DNA of 64,000 nt from Amycolatopsis sp. GM8 (GTDB lineage: Bacteria > Actinomycetota > Actinomycetes > Mycobacteriales > Pseudonocardiaceae): assembly GCF_021653975.1 (NCBI RefSeq), contig NZ_JAJKFK010000002.1, positions 992,001-1,056,000 of the forward strand. The letters run 5' to 3'. Positions within the stretch are counted from its first letter, which is position 1; every line of letters begins with the position of its first letter. Shown piece by piece: positions 62,963 to 64,000 of the stretch. The notes under the pieces are model-generated. The model saw only the letters and a program-made list of their open reading frames with translations. It ran no database searches and had not been told where the DNA came from. Position numbers and translations under genes: made by a program.

Positions 62963-64000
62963 ATGACAGAAGCAGCGGCTCAGAACACGGAAGTCGACCA
63001 GAGAACGGTCAAACGGGCGGTTATCGCGTCGGCAATGGGTAACGCCACCGAATGGTTCGACTACGGTGTGTTCACCTCGGGTGCGATCGCCACCGCTATC
63101 GGCACCGTCTTTTTCCCTGGTGAGGGGAATGCGGTCCTGAAATCGCTCGCACTCGTCGCGATCGGTTTCGTGGTTCGGCCGTTCGGCGGAGCGTTCTTCG
63201 GCCCGTTGGGCGACAAGCTCGGCCGCCAGAAGGTCTTGGCGATCACGATCCTGCTGATGTCCGGCTGTACGTTCCTGGTCGGCGTCCTGCCGACGTACGC
63301 GGGCAGCTACAGCATCGGGATCGGCGCGCCGATCCTGGTCCTGCTGCTGAGGCTGATCCAGGGCTTCTCGACCGGTGGTGAGTACGGCGGGGCGGCGACG
63401 TTCATCGCCGAGTACGCGCCGACCCGCCGGCGCGGGTTCTGGGGCAGCTTCCTCGAGTTCGGCACGCTGTCCGGATACGTGCTGGGCAACCTCGTCGTGC
63501 TCGCGGTGACGCTGTCGTTCACCGCCCAGCAGGTCGAGAGCTGGGCCTGGCGTCTCCCGTTCTTCGTCGCGCTGCCGCTCGGCCTGGTCGGGTTGTACCT
63601 GCGGTCGAAGCTCGAGGACACACCGGAGTTCAAGCGGCTGGAGAAGGCCGGCGAGAAGGCGGAGAAGGCGCCGCTACGCGAGACGCTGACGCAGAACTGG
63701 CAGATGATCCTGAACCTCATCGGGATCGTGCTGCTGCTCAACATCGCGGACTACATGCTGCTCACCACGATGCCGACGTACTTCACGGATACGTTGAAGA
63801 TCAACGACAACACGTCGACACTGATCATCATCTGTGTCGAGATCGTGCAGATGGCGCTGATCGCGCCGCTCGGCGCGCTGTCGGACCGGATCGGCCGGAA
63901 ACCGTTGCTGCTCACCGCGGCCATCGGATACATCGTGCTGAGCTACCCGAGTATCAAGCTGATGCAGAGCGGGAACACGGCGCTGCTGGTCGTCGGGTTC
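62963..64000 (+). CDS. MFS transporter, metabolite:H+ symporter (MHS/ProP-like) family, 3' end missing
   Basis: 346 codons before the window ends. Helix 1 follows GNATEWFDYGVF, a hallmark of MHS proteins, with GDKLGRQK between helices 2 and 3 (about 71-78), RLIQGFSTGGEYGGAA, and LSDRIGRKP between helices 8 and 9. Members import osmolytes or organic acids (proline/betaine, shikimate, 2-oxoglutarate) with protons. ATG at 62963 with GGAGG 11 bases upstream. Confidence 0.93.
   Translation, partial: MTEAAAQNTEVDQRTVKRAVIASAMGNATEWFDYGVFTSGAIATAIGTVFFPGEGNAVLKSLALVAIGFVVRPFGGAFFGPLGDKLGRQKVLAITILLMSGCTFLVGVLPTYAGSYSIGIGAPILVLLLRLIQGFSTGGEYGGAATFIAEYAPTRRRGFWGSFLEFGTLSGYVLGNLVVLAVTLSFTAQQVESWAWRLPFFVALPLGLVGLYLRSKLEDTPEFKRLEKAGEKAEKAPLRETLTQNWQMILNLIGIVLLLNIADYMLLTTMPTYFTDTLKINDNTSTLIIICVEIVQMALIAPLGALSDRIGRKPLLLTAAIGYIVLSYPSIKLMQSGNTALLVVGF

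Overview
The window is high-GC DNA (about 70% by eye) with GTG and TTG starts, ATGA/GTGA overlaps between genes and strong third-position G/C bias. Together with a glnX-glnH-pknG operon, an AfsR/SARP regulator, several DUF families typical of actinomycetes and MmyB-type and NarL-type regulators, this points to a filamentous actinomycete, most likely Pseudonocardiaceae (Amycolatopsis-like). The genus is inferred from gene content, not tested.

Region 1 (1-14148, mostly minus strand). Two GntR-linked operons carry a CoA transferase, a MaoC hydratase, a CitE-type lyase, a dipeptide-type ABC importer with a fused permease-ATPase, a CocE-type hydrolase, a PapA5-like acyltransferase and an MFS exporter. 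Two nearly identical 15-bp palindromes flank the gntR gene. The set resembles itaconate/citramalate-type branched dicarboxylate catabolism joined to import and export. dusB and a fumarylacetoacetate-hydrolase-type gene follow.

Region 2 (14256-21219). After a DUF6328 membrane protein and a tiny ORF containing a hairpin come three co-oriented genes with the architecture of biological-conflict proteins: an NDT/TIR-like domain joined to a methyltransferase, a STAND NTPase with TPR-like repeats, and a membrane-anchored TrkA-N/RyR protein. This is the best candidate for an undescribed system. Hairpins between the genes suggest they may not share one transcript.

Region 3 (21438-29225). Dienelactone hydrolase, DUF6295, a PASTA protein, a DUF2269-like/ABC exporter/two-component operon, a PF04672 methyltransferase, DUF6010 and a GlxA-type AraC regulator.

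Region 4 (29237-38379). A cell-surface polysaccharide cluster: GT2 synthase, GH18 protein, SDR epimerase, UDP-sugar dehydrogenase and LuxR regulator, divergent from a secreted polysaccharide deacetylase and a lipoprotein, then a soluble kinase/response regulator pair.

Region 5 (38412-49187). An AraC-VOC-UvrA-like group behind a 96-bp inverted-repeat element, a frame-disrupted amidohydrolase, an MmyB-type regulator with a divergent SDR, and a berberine-bridge oxidase divergent from an AfsR/SARP regulator with a three-repeat operator candidate between them.

Region 6 (49245-50907). A 1.6-kb remnant of an integrative element in tRNA-Lys(TTT). It has a 31-bp att duplication, a broken tyrosine recombinase and small cargo genes that may be immunity-like.

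Region 7 (51059-64000). NmrA-like protein, amidase, two small membrane proteins, a TPP enzyme, a delta-9-type desaturase, cold shock protein, the glnX-glnH-pknG amino-acid-sensing operon (with a small tandem duplication between glnX and glnH), a PaaI thioesterase and a partial MHS-family transporter. No stretch longer than 300 bases lacks an annotated feature.
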